The translations under genes were made by a program, and so were the position numbers. A stretch of 64,000 bases of DNA. It comes from Leisingera sp. NJS204. GTDB taxonomy: Bacteria; Pseudomonadota; Alphaproteobacteria; Rhodobacterales; Rhodobacteraceae. Under the pieces are notes generated by a model. The model was not told where the DNA came from, searched no databases, and was given only the letters and a program-made list of their open reading frames with translations. The stretch lies in the NCBI RefSeq assembly GCF_004123675.1, contig NZ_CP035417.1, forward strand, positions 3,959,501 to 4,023,500, read 5' to 3'. This document shows, piece by piece, positions 51,042 through 60,698 of the stretch (positions within the stretch are counted from its first letter, which is position 1; the number at the start of each line of letters is the position of its first letter).

Positions 51042-51779
51042 TCAATCCTCGAAACAGGCCGCCCGCCCGTCTGCGCGAATGGTGGCCGCCCCATCAGCGA
51101 TCTGTGCGGCGCGGCGCTGCAGAAAACCGCTGGGCCGGCGGGCAGAGCGGTCCTTGGGATTGGGCAGCACAGCGGCAATCAGCGCTGCCTGACGCGCACT
51201 CAGCTGATCCGGGCCAACACCGAAATATTTGCGCGCCGCAGCTTCGGCGCCAAACACCCCCTCGTCCATTTCCGAGACGTTCAGGTAAACCTCAAGAATC
51301 CGCCGCTTGCTCCAGACAATCTCCACCGCCGGAGTCAGCAGCGTCTCCAGCACCTTGCGCGGCCAGCTGCGGCCCTGCCACAGGAACACGTTTTTGACCA
51401 CCTGCTGCGAAATGGTAGAACCGCCGCGGGCACCGCCTGCCTCAATCGCCGCCTGGATGGCGCGGGCATCGAACCCCCAGTGACGGCAGAACTGCGCATC
51501 CTCGGCCGCCACCACCGAGCGCGCCAGAACCGGAGCGATCTCTTCCAGCGGCACCCAAATCCGGTCCACCTCACCCAGGCGGCGCTGTTCTGCCCAGATG
51601 GTGTGGGTGATCGGCGGGTTCACCACCGAAAACAACAGGATGAGGAAGACGAAACCCGCCGCCGCAGCCAGCGCCGCCCGCAACAGCCAGCGCCGCAGCC
51701 AGCGAAAGGGCTGGACCTTCAGCTTTACCGCCTTCTTACTGCTCTTGGCTTTCTTCTTTTTCGCAACTGCCTTTGCCAT
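51042..51779 (-). CDS. mtgA: Monofunctional biosynthetic peptidoglycan transglycosylase
   Basis: MtgA polymerises lipid II into glycan strands. The 245-residue product has a Lys-rich N-terminus, one membrane helix (about residues 35-58) and a GT51 domain with the catalytic-motif region VVAAEDAQFCRHWGFD (Glu of AED), GGSTISQQVVKN and LEVYLNVSEMDEGVFG. It lacks a transpeptidase domain, which distinguishes it from class A PBPs. It is on the minus strand upstream of the GST gene. Confidence 0.95.
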   Translation of the reverse strand: MAKAVAKKKKAKSSKKAVKLKVQPFRWLRRWLLRAALAAAAGFVFLILLFSVVNPPITHTIWAEQRRLGEVDRIWVPLEEIAPVLARSVVAAEDAQFCRHWGFDARAIQAAIEAGGARGGSTISQQVVKNVFLWQGRSWPRKVLETLLTPAVEIVWSKRRILEVYLNVSEMDEGVFGAEAAARKYFGVGPDQLSARQAALIAAVLPNPKDRSARRPSGFLQRRAAQIADGAATIRADGRAACFED

Positions 51780-51828
51780 GCCCCTCTATAGGCCAGCATG
51801 CCCCCGGTGACCAACCGCCAAAAAGAAA

Positions 51829-51854
51829 ACCCCGCAAGCATTTGCCTGCGGGGT
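51829..51854 (-). terminator. Intrinsic terminator of gltB
   Basis: Stem ACCCCGCA / TGCGGGGT with a loop of about 10 bases, 25 bases after the gltB stop; on the minus strand it is followed by TTTTCTTTT. Confidence 0.85.
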
Positions 51855-51878
51855 CTGATTACCAGCCTCTAACTTGGC

Positions 51879-54800
51879 TTATTCCGCCGGAACGGCCGCC
51901 TGTTCCTGCATCACCGGATGAGCCAGCTTGCCAAGCATCTCTTTCGGGCAGACCTGCAGGAAATTGGCCTTTTCGATGTCCCAGTGCTGCAGGATCTCTG
52001 CAGCCTTGCGGCTGCCGGTTTCCTCCAGATGGCGGGCGATCAGGGTCTTCAGCTCTCCCTCCCAATGCGCCACGGTGACCGGGCAGGTGACAAGCGATTC
52101 CATGTTCATCATGGTTTCTGCCTTGCGGTCGGGATCATAAAGATAGGCCATGCCGCCGGTCATGCCCGCACCAAAGTTGGCGCCTATACTGCCAAGAATC
52201 ACCGCGACACCGCCGGTCATGTATTCACAGCCGCAGGCACCGCAGCCCTCGATCACCACCGAGGCACCCGAGTTGCGCACCCCGAACCGCTCGCCTGCGC
52301 GGCCGGCGGCAAACAGATAGCCGTCGGTGGCGCCGTACAGAACGGTATTGCCGATGATGGTGTTTTCAGACGCATTCAGCGGGCTGACCTGCGGCGGGCG
52401 TACCACGATGGTGCCGCCCGACAGGCCCTTGCCGACATAATCGTTGGCATCGCCTGACACTTCCAGCTTCAGTCCCGGTGCAGCAAAGGCACCCAGCGAC
52501 TGCCCGGCCGAACCTTGCAGCTTCACCGTCAGATGATCCGGCTGGAAGGAGTTCCGCATGCCGAAGTTACGCACGATATGGCTGGAAGTGCGGGTGCCCA
52601 CGGTACGGTGGGTGTTCTGCACCGCATAAGACAGCTGCATCTTCTCGCCGTCCTGCAGGAAGCGGGCGGCGTCGCGCACAATCTCCGCATCCAGCGTGTC
52701 CGGCACCGCATTGCGCTCCTTGTCGCGGTTGTAAACGATGTTGGCCGAGCCATCGACGGTGATCAACAACGGGTTCAGGTCCAGATCGTCCAGATGGGCG
52801 GAACCGCGCGACACCTGCGCCAGCAGATCCGCCCGTCCGATCACCTCATCCAGGCTGCGCGCACCGATAGAGGCAAGAATTTCCCGCACTTCCTGCGCAT
52901 AGAAGGTGATCAGGTTCACCACCTTGTCGGCATTGCCAGTGAACTTACCGCGCAGCGCTTCGTCTTGGGTGCAGACCCCCACAGGGCAGGTGTTGGACTG
53001 GCACTGGCGTACCATAATGCAGCCCATCGCGATCAGCGCGGCGGTGCCGATGCCGTATTCCTCGGCCCCCAGCATCGCCGCCATCACAATGTCCCGGCCG
53101 GTACGCAACCCGCCGTCGGTGCGCAGCGTAACCCGCTCGCGCAGGTTGTTCATCGCCAGCACCTGGTGCGCCTCGGTCAGGCCCATCTCCCACGGCAGAC
53201 CCGCATATTTGATCGAGGTCGCAGGCGACGCCCCGGTGCCGCCGTTATGGCCCGAAATCAGGATCACATCCGCCTTTGCCTTGGCCACGCCGGCAGCAAT
53301 TGTGCCAACGCCGGAGGATGCCACCAGCTTTACCGTCACCTTGCAGCGCGGGTTGATCTGCTTCAGGTCGTAGATCAGCTGCGCCAGGTCCTCGATCGAG
53401 TAGATATCGTGGTGCGGCGGCGGCGAGATCAGGGTCACACCCTTGGTCGAGTGGCGCAGGCGGGCGATCAGGTCGGTGACCTTCATCCCCGGCAGCTGGC
53501 CGCCCTCGCCGGGCTTGGCACCCTGGGCCACCTTGATTTCCAGCTCTTCGCACTGGTTCAGATATTCTGCTGTGACGCCAAAACGGCCCGATGCCACCTG
53601 CTTGATCTTGGCAGACGGGTTGTCGCCGTTCGGCTCCGGCACGAAATGCGCCGGATCTTCGCCGCCCTCGCCCGAATCCGACTTGGCGCCAATCCGGTTC
53701 ATCGCCACGTTCAGCGTCTTATGCGCTTCGGGCGACAGCGCCCCCAGCGACATGCCAGGTGTCACAAACCGCTTGCGGATCGAGGTGATCGATTCCACCT
53801 CCTCAATCGGCACCGGCTTGCCCAGCGGCTTCACCTGCAGCAGGTCGCGCAGGTGGATCGGCGGGTTTGACTGCATCTTCGCCGAATACTGTTTCCACAG
53901 CTCGAATGAGGCTCTGTTGCAGGCCATTTGCATCATATGCATCGAGGTCGCTTCCCAGGCGTGGGTCTCGCCCGACTTACGCGCCTTGTAGAAACCACCA
54001 ATCGGCAGCACGCCTTCGGCTGAGGTCCAGGCCTTGGCGTGGATCTCCTCCGCCTTGGTCTGAATGCCGGTCACACCGATGCCGGAAATGCGCGAGGTCA
54101 TGCCCGGGAAATACTCGGCGCACATGGCGCGCGACAGGCCCACGGCTTCAAAATTCAGACCGCCGCGGTAAGATGACACCACCGAAATCCCCATCTTGGC
54201 CATGATCTTCAACAGACCCTGGTCAATGGCTTCACGGTACCGCGCAACGTTTTCGGTCAGCGAGCCGTCCAGCAGCCCGCGGTCAATCCGGTCAGCCAGC
54301 GAATCCTCGGCCAGATAGGCGTTCACCACGGTTGCACCGCAGCCGATCAGTACCGCAAAATAATGCGGGTCGATGCACTCCGCAGACCGCACGTTCAGCG
54401 AACAGAAGGTGCGCAGCCCCTTGCGCGTCAGGTGCGAATGCACGGCAGAGGTTGCCAGAATCATCGGCATCGCCACCTTGCCCGCGCCTGAAAACTGGTC
54501 GGTCAGCACGATATGCCCCGCGCCCGAGCGCACCGCCTCCTCAGCCTCGGCCCGAATCCGCTCCAATGCCGCGCTCAGCGACCCGCGGCCCGGCGCAAAG
54601 GAACAGTCAATCTCTGCCAGCGGCGCGTTCAGCTGATCCACCAGCTTGTCCCACTGGGCATTGCCGACAAAGGGGCTCTCCAGCACGATGATCTCGGTCT
54701 GGCTGCTGTCTTCGTCCAGCACGTTCTTTAGGTTGCCGAACCGCGTCTTCAGCGACATCACCCGGAATTCCCGCAAACTGTCGATCGGCGGGTTGGTCAC

Positions 54801-56411
54801 CTGGCTGAAGTTCTGGCGGAAGAAATGGCTCAGCGGGCGGTACATTTTCGACAGCACCGCAGACGGCGTGTCATCGCCCATCGAAGCCAGCGATTCCTTG
54901 CCGTCCTCGGCCATCGGCGCCAGGATCTGCTCCAGCTCCTCGATGGTATAGCCGGCCGCAACCTGACGGCGGCGCAGCTCTTCGCCGGTGAACAGCGGCT
55001 GCTCGGTGGCGCTGGCCAGGGTGGTATCCAGATCGTTGATCCGCTTGACCCAATCGCCGAACGGCAGCGCTCGGGACAGTTTGTCCTTGATCTGCTGGTC
55101 GTTGAACAGCTTGCCTTTCTGCATGTCGACAGCCAGCATCTGGCCCGGGCCCAGTGCGCCCTTTTCGACCACATTTGCCTCGTCAATCGGCACCATGCCC
55201 GCTTCGGAACCGGCAATCACCAGCCCGTCGCCGGTCACCACATAACGCATCGGGCGCAGACCGTTCCGGTCCAGGCCGGCACAGACCCAGCGGCCATCGG
55301 TCATCGCCAGCGCCGCGGGGCCGTCCCAGGGCTCCATCACCGAGTTGCAGTAGGAATACATGTCGCGCCAGGCCTGCGGCAGCTCAACCGCCTGCTTGGA
55401 CCAGCTTTCCGGCACCAGCATGGTTTTTGCCATCGGCGCCGAACGGCCCGCACGCACCAGCACCTCGAACACACCATCCAAAGCCGCCGAGTCCGACGCG
55501 CCGCCCGGCACGATCGGCTTGATGTCTTCGGCATGATCGCCAAAGGTCGCCGACGCCATACGGATTTCATGGCTCTTCATCCAGTTCAGGTTGCCCTTCA
55601 GCGTGTTGATTTCGCCGTTATGGGCCAGCATCCGGAACGGCTGCGCCAGCCACCACTGCGGGAAGGTGTTGGTGGAATACCGCTGGTGGTAGATCGCAAA
55701 GGCGCTCTCGAACCGCGTATCCATCAGGTCAGGGTAGAACACTGCCACCTGCTCAGCCAGCATCATGCCCTTGTAGATGATCGACCTGCAGGACAGCGAG
55801 GCAATATACAGACCCGAAATCGCCGCGGCATTGGCCGCCTTCTCGACCCGGCGGCGGATCACATACAGCTCGCGCTCAAAGGTTTCCTCGTCCACGCCCT
55901 TGGCGTTGGAGATCAGAATCTGCTCGATCTCGGGGCGGGTCGCGTTGGCCTTTTCACCCAGGCAGGTCACGTCCACAGGCACATGACGCCAGCCGTAGAT
56001 GGAATAGCCCATGCGCAGCACTTCGGTTTCCATGATGGTCCGGCAGCGTTCCTGGGCGCCGAAATCGGTGCGCGGCAGGAACACCTGACCGACCGCCATC
56101 AGCTCATCCTGGCGCGGTTCGTGGCCGGTGCGGCGGATCTGGTCGTAAAAGAACGGAACCGGGATCTGCACATGGATGCCCGCACCATCGCCTGTCTTGC
56201 CATCGGCATCCACTGCGCCGCGGTGCCAGATCGCCTTCAGCGCATCGATGCCGGCCTCAACCACCCTGCGGCTTTTCTTGCCGTCAACAGAGACCACCAG
56301 TCCCACACCGCAAGAGGAATGCTCTTCTTCTTCGGCATACAAGCCGTTCTCAGCCATCCACTTGCGCTTGGTTTCTTCGGCGCGCACCCAATCGGCATCA
56401 AATTTGGTCAT
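51879..56411 (-). CDS. gltB: Glutamate synthase (NADPH) large subunit
   Basis: GltB makes glutamate from glutamine and 2-oxoglutarate with GltD. The 1510 residues are full-length. The glutaminase Cys is C34 (SSCGVGLVV, exposed after removal of a pro-segment). The central and FMN-binding TIM-barrel parts contain GEGGEDPAHFVPEPNG, KVAQGAKPGEGGQLPG and the 3Fe-4S motif CIMVRQCQSNTCPVG. The C-terminal GXGXG beta-helix domain contains RNFGMRNSFQ and repeated GN/GA turns. Its ATG overlaps the preceding GFA gene by 4 bases. Confidence 0.97.
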   Translation of the reverse strand: MTKFDADWVRAEETKRKWMAENGLYAEEEEHSSCGVGLVVSVDGKKSRRVVEAGIDALKAIWHRGAVDADGKTGDGAGIHVQIPVPFFYDQIRRTGHEPRQDELMAVGQVFLPRTDFGAQERCRTIMETEVLRMGYSIYGWRHVPVDVTCLGEKANATRPEIEQILISNAKGVDEETFERELYVIRRRVEKAANAAAISGLYIASLSCRSIIYKGMMLAEQVAVFYPDLMDTRFESAFAIYHQRYSTNTFPQWWLAQPFRMLAHNGEINTLKGNLNWMKSHEIRMASATFGDHAEDIKPIVPGGASDSAALDGVFEVLVRAGRSAPMAKTMLVPESWSKQAVELPQAWRDMYSYCNSVMEPWDGPAALAMTDGRWVCAGLDRNGLRPMRYVVTGDGLVIAGSEAGMVPIDEANVVEKGALGPGQMLAVDMQKGKLFNDQQIKDKLSRALPFGDWVKRINDLDTTLASATEQPLFTGEELRRRQVAAGYTIEELEQILAPMAEDGKESLASMGDDTPSAVLSKMYRPLSHFFRQNFSQVTNPPIDSLREFRVMSLKTRFGNLKNVLDEDSSQTEIIVLESPFVGNAQWDKLVDQLNAPLAEIDCSFAPGRGSLSAALERIRAEAEEAVRSGAGHIVLTDQFSGAGKVAMPMILATSAVHSHLTRKGLRTFCSLNVRSAECIDPHYFAVLIGCGATVVNAYLAEDSLADRIDRGLLDGSLTENVARYREAIDQGLLKIMAKMGISVVSSYRGGLNFEAVGLSRAMCAEYFPGMTSRISGIGVTGIQTKAEEIHAKAWTSAEGVLPIGGFYKARKSGETHAWEATSMHMMQMACNRASFELWKQYSAKMQSNPPIHLRDLLQVKPLGKPVPIEEVESITSIRKRFVTPGMSLGALSPEAHKTLNVAMNRIGAKSDSGEGGEDPAHFVPEPNGDNPSAKIKQVASGRFGVTAEYLNQCEELEIKVAQGAKPGEGGQLPGMKVTDLIARLRHSTKGVTLISPPPHHDIYSIEDLAQLIYDLKQINPRCKVTVKLVASSGVGTIAAGVAKAKADVILISGHNGGTGASPATSIKYAGLPWEMGLTEAHQVLAMNNLRERVTLRTDGGLRTGRDIVMAAMLGAEEYGIGTAALIAMGCIMVRQCQSNTCPVGVCTQDEALRGKFTGNADKVVNLITFYAQEVREILASIGARSLDEVIGRADLLAQVSRGSAHLDDLDLNPLLITVDGSANIVYNRDKERNAVPDTLDAEIVRDAARFLQDGEKMQLSYAVQNTHRTVGTRTSSHIVRNFGMRNSFQPDHLTVKLQGSAGQSLGAFAAPGLKLEVSGDANDYVGKGLSGGTIVVRPPQVSPLNASENTIIGNTVLYGATDGYLFAAGRAGERFGVRNSGASVVIEGCGACGCEYMTGGVAVILGSIGANFGAGMTGGMAYLYDPDRKAETMMNMESLVTCPVTVAHWEGELKTLIARHLEETGSRKAAEILQHWDIEKANFLQVCPKEMLGKLAHPVMQEQAAVPAE

Positions 56412-56848
56412 TGGCTGTTTCCTTCTACGGAGGGGGCAAACATGTCGATCACGTCAGGGCCGGTCAGCTTCCGGCTGCTGCTGTCGAATACGTAACCCGC
56501 TGGCTTCTTGTCGATGTAAAGTTCCAGGCGCAATTCATTGCCGCCTGCGTTTTCAAACAGGCCAGCCGACATCTGCGTCTGGCCCTTATGTTCTCCTGCG
56601 GTCATCCGGTACCACAGCGCCGATCCGCATTTTCCGCAGAACGCCCGCTCAGCCCAGCCCGAAGACTCATAGGTCTGCACCGGACCCAGCGCGGCGTAAC
56701 CGCTGGCCGCCTGAAAGCTCAGGAACGGGCCGCTGGCCCAGCGCTGGCACATTTCGCAGTGGCAGGCGGAAATGGAGGCGCGCGCGGGCGTGGCGGTGAC
56801 AGTCACCGCGCCGCACATGCATTGTCCCTGCAATTCGCTCATGTCCAT
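56408..56848 (-). CDS. GFA-family zinc protein between gltD and gltB
   Basis: The 146-residue product has the GFA/Mss4-like zinc-binding pattern: QCMCGAV (C10, C12), ACHCEMCQRW and FCGKCGSALWY. Family members include glutathione-dependent formaldehyde-activating enzymes and many proteins of unknown role. It is not an expected part of glutamate synthase, yet its stop overlaps the gltB start by 4 bases, so translation is coupled. It follows gltD after 90 bases. Confidence 0.9.
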   Translation of the reverse strand: MDMSELQGQCMCGAVTVTATPARASISACHCEMCQRWASGPFLSFQAASGYAALGPVQTYESSGWAERAFCGKCGSALWYRMTAGEHKGQTQMSAGLFENAGGNELRLELYIDKKPAGYVFDSSSRKLTGPDVIDMFAPSVEGNSQ

Positions 56849-56938
56849 CTTCCTTCTGCTGGCTGGGTCAGCAATGCTGACCTTGCTGCTGTTCGCTCGC
56901 TGTTCCGCCGGTGCACAGACGGTGCACAGGGTGCCGGA

Positions 56939-58378
56939 TTACTCCGCCGCCACTGCGGCCTTGCTGTTAAAGTTCTCCAGGATCGCTTCCGCGCAATCGC
57001 GGCCGTCCTTGATTGCCCAGACCACCAGCGACGCGCCACGAACGATGTCACCCACTGCATAGACGCCGCCCAGCTCGGTAGCGCCGGTCCTGAACGCCGC
57101 CTTGACGGTGCCCCAGCGGGTCACCGGCAACTCCGGCTGGTTCCACAGGGTGGGCAGCTCTTCCGGCTCAAAGCCCAAAGCCTTAATCACCAGATCGGCC
57201 TCCTCCACGTAGTCCGCGCCCTCAATCACCTCCGGCGCCTGACGGCCCGAGGCATCCGGCTGGCCCAGGCGCATCTTCTGAACCATCACGCCGGCGACTT
57301 TGCCGCCCTCGTCGGTGAAACCCTTGGGCGCAGACAGCCATTCAAACACCACGCCTTCTTCCTCGGCGTTCTGGGTCTCACGCTGCGAGCCCGGCATATT
57401 GGCACGGTCACGGCGGTAGAGGCATTTGACCGAGGTCGCGCCCTGGCGGATCGACGTGCGCACGCAGTCCATTGCGGTATCGCCGCCGCCAATTACCACA
57501 ACTTTCTTGCCTTCGGCATTCAGGTCGCCGTTGTCGAATTCCGCAACTTCGTCGCCAAAGCTCTTCTTGTTCGACGCGCACAGGAAGTCGATTGCCTTGA
57601 CGATGCCTTCGGAGCCGCTGCCCGGCATCGCCAGATCACGCGATTTATAAACACCGGTGGCGATGATCACTGCATCATGCTTGTTGCGGATCTCTTCAAA
57701 CGAGATGTCTTCACCCACGTTGCAGTTCAGCACGTAAGTCACGCCGCCGTCCGCCAGCAGCTTGTTGCGGCGTTCCACCACGTCCTTTTCCAGCTTGAAG
57801 CTGGGGATGCCATACATCAGCAGCCCGCCGGCGCGGTCATAGCGGTCATAAACGGTAACCTGCACGCCGGCCTTGCGCAGCATGTCCGCCGCTGCCAAAC
57901 CGCCGGGACCGGCGCCGATGATGCCGACGCTCTCGCTGCGCTCTGCCAGCGGTGCTGCGGGCTTGACCCAGCCGTTTTCCCAGGCGGTGTCGGTGATGTA
58001 TTTTTCCACCGAGCCGATGGTCACGGTGCCATGGCCCGACTGCTCAATCACACAGTTGCCTTCGCACAGACGGTCCTGCGGACAGATGCGGCCGCAGATT
58101 TCCGGGAAGGTGTTGGTGGCCTGCGAAGTCTCGTAGGCTTCCTCCAAACGGCCGGTTGCGGTCAGGTGCAGCCAGTCGGGGATGTTGTTGTGCAACGGGC
58201 AGTGGCTTTGGCAATAGGGCACACCGCACTGGCTGCAGCGGCTGGCCTGTTCCTCGGCCTTGGCAGCAGCGTACTCTGCGTAAATCTCATTGAAGTCTTC
58301 CTTGCGCACACTCGCGTCACGCTTTTGAGGCATGTCGCGTTCGATCTGCACGAATTTCAGCATCGGTTGCTTGGCCAC
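56939..58378 (-). CDS. gltD: Glutamate synthase (NADPH) small subunit
   Basis: GltD supplies electrons from NADPH to GltB. The 479-residue product has N-terminal cysteines for 4Fe-4S binding (CSQCGVPYCQSHCPL and ICPQDRLCEGNC) and two Rossmann folds: FAD-binding IIGAGPGGLAAADML and NADPH-binding VVIGGGDTAMDCV. It ends with GVYAVGDIVRGASLVVWA, the FAD-binding end motif. It is upstream of GFA and gltB and diverges from uppP. Confidence 0.97.
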   Translation of the reverse strand: MAKQPMLKFVQIERDMPQKRDASVRKEDFNEIYAEYAAAKAEEQASRCSQCGVPYCQSHCPLHNNIPDWLHLTATGRLEEAYETSQATNTFPEICGRICPQDRLCEGNCVIEQSGHGTVTIGSVEKYITDTAWENGWVKPAAPLAERSESVGIIGAGPGGLAAADMLRKAGVQVTVYDRYDRAGGLLMYGIPSFKLEKDVVERRNKLLADGGVTYVLNCNVGEDISFEEIRNKHDAVIIATGVYKSRDLAMPGSGSEGIVKAIDFLCASNKKSFGDEVAEFDNGDLNAEGKKVVVIGGGDTAMDCVRTSIRQGATSVKCLYRRDRANMPGSQRETQNAEEEGVVFEWLSAPKGFTDEGGKVAGVMVQKMRLGQPDASGRQAPEVIEGADYVEEADLVIKALGFEPEELPTLWNQPELPVTRWGTVKAAFRTGATELGGVYAVGDIVRGASLVVWAIKDGRDCAEAILENFNSKAAVAAE

Positions 58379-58440
58379 GGGCTGGACTCCATCGTTTGTC
58401 TGGCTGCGCTGGCACCTCTTCGGGTGCGGATACGCTTTAT

Positions 58441-58455
58441 GTCAATATTGCTGAC
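58441..58455. promoter_or_regulatory. Partial palindrome in the gltD-uppP gap
   Basis: GTCAATATTGCTGAC has arms GTCA and TGAC around an AT-rich centre, and lies 63 bases upstream of the gltD start in the 241-base divergent gap to uppP. It could be a site for a regulator of nitrogen or amino-acid metabolism; nothing more specific is visible in the gap. Confidence 0.3.
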
Positions 58456-58619
58456 CTATTTAGACAGCTCTTGAATTCTGATACCGTGTTTTACGGAAAT
58501 GTACAGGATTATTAAGTCCGAACCGGACCTGAATATCCGCTTTCCAATCCAGAGCCGGGATTTATACAGAGTCGCGACAGTTTACGGCCCATCGGCGGCC
58601 AGTGAAGGATGATTTCAGC

Positions 58620-59426
58620 ATGCCGCTTTTTCAGCTGATCCTGATTGCGTTGATCCAAGGCATCACCGAATTCCTGCCAGTTTCCTCCTCCGGCCACCTG
58701 ATTCTACTTCCCGGATTGACCGGGCTGGAGGATCAAGGCCAGGTGATCGACGTCGCTGTGCATATAGGCACCCTGGCGGCAGTGATGATCTACTTTTGGA
58801 GCGACGTGCGTGAGGGGCTTGCCGGCCTGCCTCGTGCCCTGACCGGCCGTACGGATACGCCGGGATCCAAACTCGCTTTGGGGCTGATCATCGCAACTAT
58901 TCCCACCGTCCTGTTCGGTGCTGTGCTGCATTTCACCGGCCTCAGCGATGCGCTGCGATCAATGACGGTAATCGGCTGGACCATGCTGGGCTTCGGGTTG
59001 GTGCTGTACTGGGCCGACCAGAAAGGCGCCGAAGTGAAACAGACTGGCGACTGGGGCGTCCGCGATGCGCTGATCATGGGGCTGTGGCAGATGCTGGCGC
59101 TGATCCCAGGCACGTCACGTTCGGGCATCACGATCACTGGTGCGCGGCAGCTGGGCTATACCCGCGAGGACGGTGCCCGCATTGCCATGCTGATGTCGAT
59201 TCCGACCATCATCGCCTCAGGTGTGCTGCTGGGAACCGAGGTGGCGCTGGAGGCCAACACCGCACTGATACGCGACGCGGGCATTGCCGCCGTGCTGGCG
59301 ATGGCGGCAGCGCTGGCGGCGCTCAACCTGATGATGCGGCTGCTGCGCTCGGTCAGCTTTACGCCTTATGTGATCTACCGGGTGATTCTGGGTGTTGTCC
59401 TGCTGGCCATCGCCTACGGCAGCTGA
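58620..59426 (+). CDS. uppP: Undecaprenyl-diphosphatase
   Basis: UppP dephosphorylates undecaprenyl diphosphate to recycle the lipid carrier for cell-wall precursors. The 268-residue membrane protein contains both conserved regions: GITEFLPVSSSGHL (E17 and H26) and PGTSRSGITITGA. About eight helices are predicted. ATG at 58620 is preceded by AAGGAT; a GTG-started frame 6 codons longer is the alternative. The gene is divergent from gltD and ends at its own terminator. Confidence 0.96.
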   Translation: MPLFQLILIALIQGITEFLPVSSSGHLILLPGLTGLEDQGQVIDVAVHIGTLAAVMIYFWSDVREGLAGLPRALTGRTDTPGSKLALGLIIATIPTVLFGAVLHFTGLSDALRSMTVIGWTMLGFGLVLYWADQKGAEVKQTGDWGVRDALIMGLWQMLALIPGTSRSGITITGARQLGYTREDGARIAMLMSIPTIIASGVLLGTEVALEANTALIRDAGIAAVLAMAAALAALNLMMRLLRSVSFTPYVIYRVILGVVLLAIAYGS

Positions 59427-59438
59427 ACCTGAGATCAA

Positions 59439-59463
59439 AAGCGCGGGGAGACGCCCGCGCTTA
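59439..59463 (+). terminator. Intrinsic terminator of uppP
   Basis: Stem AAGCGCGGG / CCCGCGCTT with a 6-base loop, 13 bases after the uppP stop; followed by ATTAAT. The U-run is short. Confidence 0.65.
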
Positions 59464-59486
59464 TTAATCCTTAGACGGTAAGAGTA

Positions 59487-60476
59487 TCAGGCGCCGTTGC
59501 GCAGATTCCGGGCTGAGTTCGTCATCTCATCATACTGGCCGGAGGGGCGGAATTTCCACAGGTAATCCGGCAACACCGAACCCACAGTCACCGGGCTGAC
59601 ACCCAAATCACCGAAACCCTTGGCGCCCTCGGACACCACATTGTCCGCCTTCAAGCTGCGCAGCTGGTCGCGTGTCAGCACTTTGTTCTCAATCATCTGA
59701 AAACTGGCTGCCTGCAGCATGTCGAACCCGAAGGCCACCAGCCAAGCGGCAGGGCGCGGCAGCGACAGGATCAGGCGGCGCCGGTGGATCACCTCAAGCA
59801 TCTGCACCATAAGCGCCCGGAAGCTTTTCACCTCGGGGCCGCCAAGTTCATAAATGCCGCCTTCGGCCTCGCCCAGCGCCCCCATGACGGCGGCCTTGGC
59901 CACGTCATCGACGAACACTGGCTGGAAATTGGTATTGCCCGCCGCGATCGGAAGCATCGGCGACAGCCGGGTCATGCCGGCAAAACGGTTAAAGAAGCCG
60001 TCCTCGGTCCCGAAGATGACCGACGGGCGCAAAATCACCGCGCCGGGAAAGCTCTGCAGCACCGCGGCTTCTCCAGCGGTTTTGGTTTTGGCATATTCGC
60101 TGGGACCGTCCGCATCGGCGCCAATTGCCGAGATATGCACCAGGCTGGCTACCCCCTGTTGCGACGCGATGCGCGCAATACGGCCTGCGCCTTCCGCATG
60201 GATGGCGCCAAACGAGTTTTTACCGAGTTCGTTCAAGACACCTACGCAGTTTACAACTGCATCTGCGCCCTGCATCACCGCAGCAACAGACATATCATCG
60301 CGAATATTGCAGAACACCGGTTCAACCTGGCCCGGAACGCCGTAAGGCTTCACATGCATGGCTTCGTTGGGACGGCGCACGGCCACCCGCACCCGCCAGC
60401 CTTCCTTGGCCATGCGCCGTGCAATGTAGCGGCCCACGAAACCGGATCCGCCATAGATCGTGACCAGTTTGGACAT
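59487..60476 (-). CDS. NDUFA9-like NAD(P)-binding protein (complex I-associated family)
   Basis: The 329-residue product is an atypical SDR with IYGGSGFVGRYIAR at residues 7-20, VNCVGVLNELGKNSFGAIHAEG-like mid section and the ending LPDYLWKFRPSGQ. This arrangement matches the family related to the mitochondrial complex I subunit NDUFA9, common in alphaproteobacteria. The catalytic Tyr-Lys is not evident. The ATG at 60476 was chosen over one codon earlier. It is convergent with uppP. Confidence 0.9.
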   Translation of the reverse strand: MSKLVTIYGGSGFVGRYIARRMAKEGWRVRVAVRRPNEAMHVKPYGVPGQVEPVFCNIRDDMSVAAVMQGADAVVNCVGVLNELGKNSFGAIHAEGAGRIARIASQQGVASLVHISAIGADADGPSEYAKTKTAGEAAVLQSFPGAVILRPSVIFGTEDGFFNRFAGMTRLSPMLPIAAGNTNFQPVFVDDVAKAAVMGALGEAEGGIYELGGPEVKSFRALMVQMLEVIHRRRLILSLPRPAAWLVAFGFDMLQAASFQMIENKVLTRDQLRSLKADNVVSEGAKGFGDLGVSPVTVGSVLPDYLWKFRPSGQYDEMTNSARNLRNGA

Positions 60477-60698
60477 CATTTGGCTCCTGAACTTAGCTGC
60501 CCCTAAGCTCTAGCGCCGCAAGGGGCGCCAAACAAGGCGCAAAACCAGGGCTTCGGCTGCAATGGCGACAGAAACTGCAAGAGCCGTTAACAGCTTGCTG
60601 TGAATTGGGCGGTTTGGTTAACCCTGTTTTCAACCCTCCAACGCTAGAGTGGGGTGATGCAGCGGTAACATCTGTATCTGCACGTTTTCAGGAGGTCA

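Noticed and set aside
54825-56495. 556-codon frame opposite gltB
   Set aside because: Antisense to a full-length gltB and without recognisable domains; the composition reflects codon bias of the real strand.
56411-58474. 687-codon frame opposite GFA and gltD
   Set aside because: Antisense to two well-supported genes, no domain or start signal.
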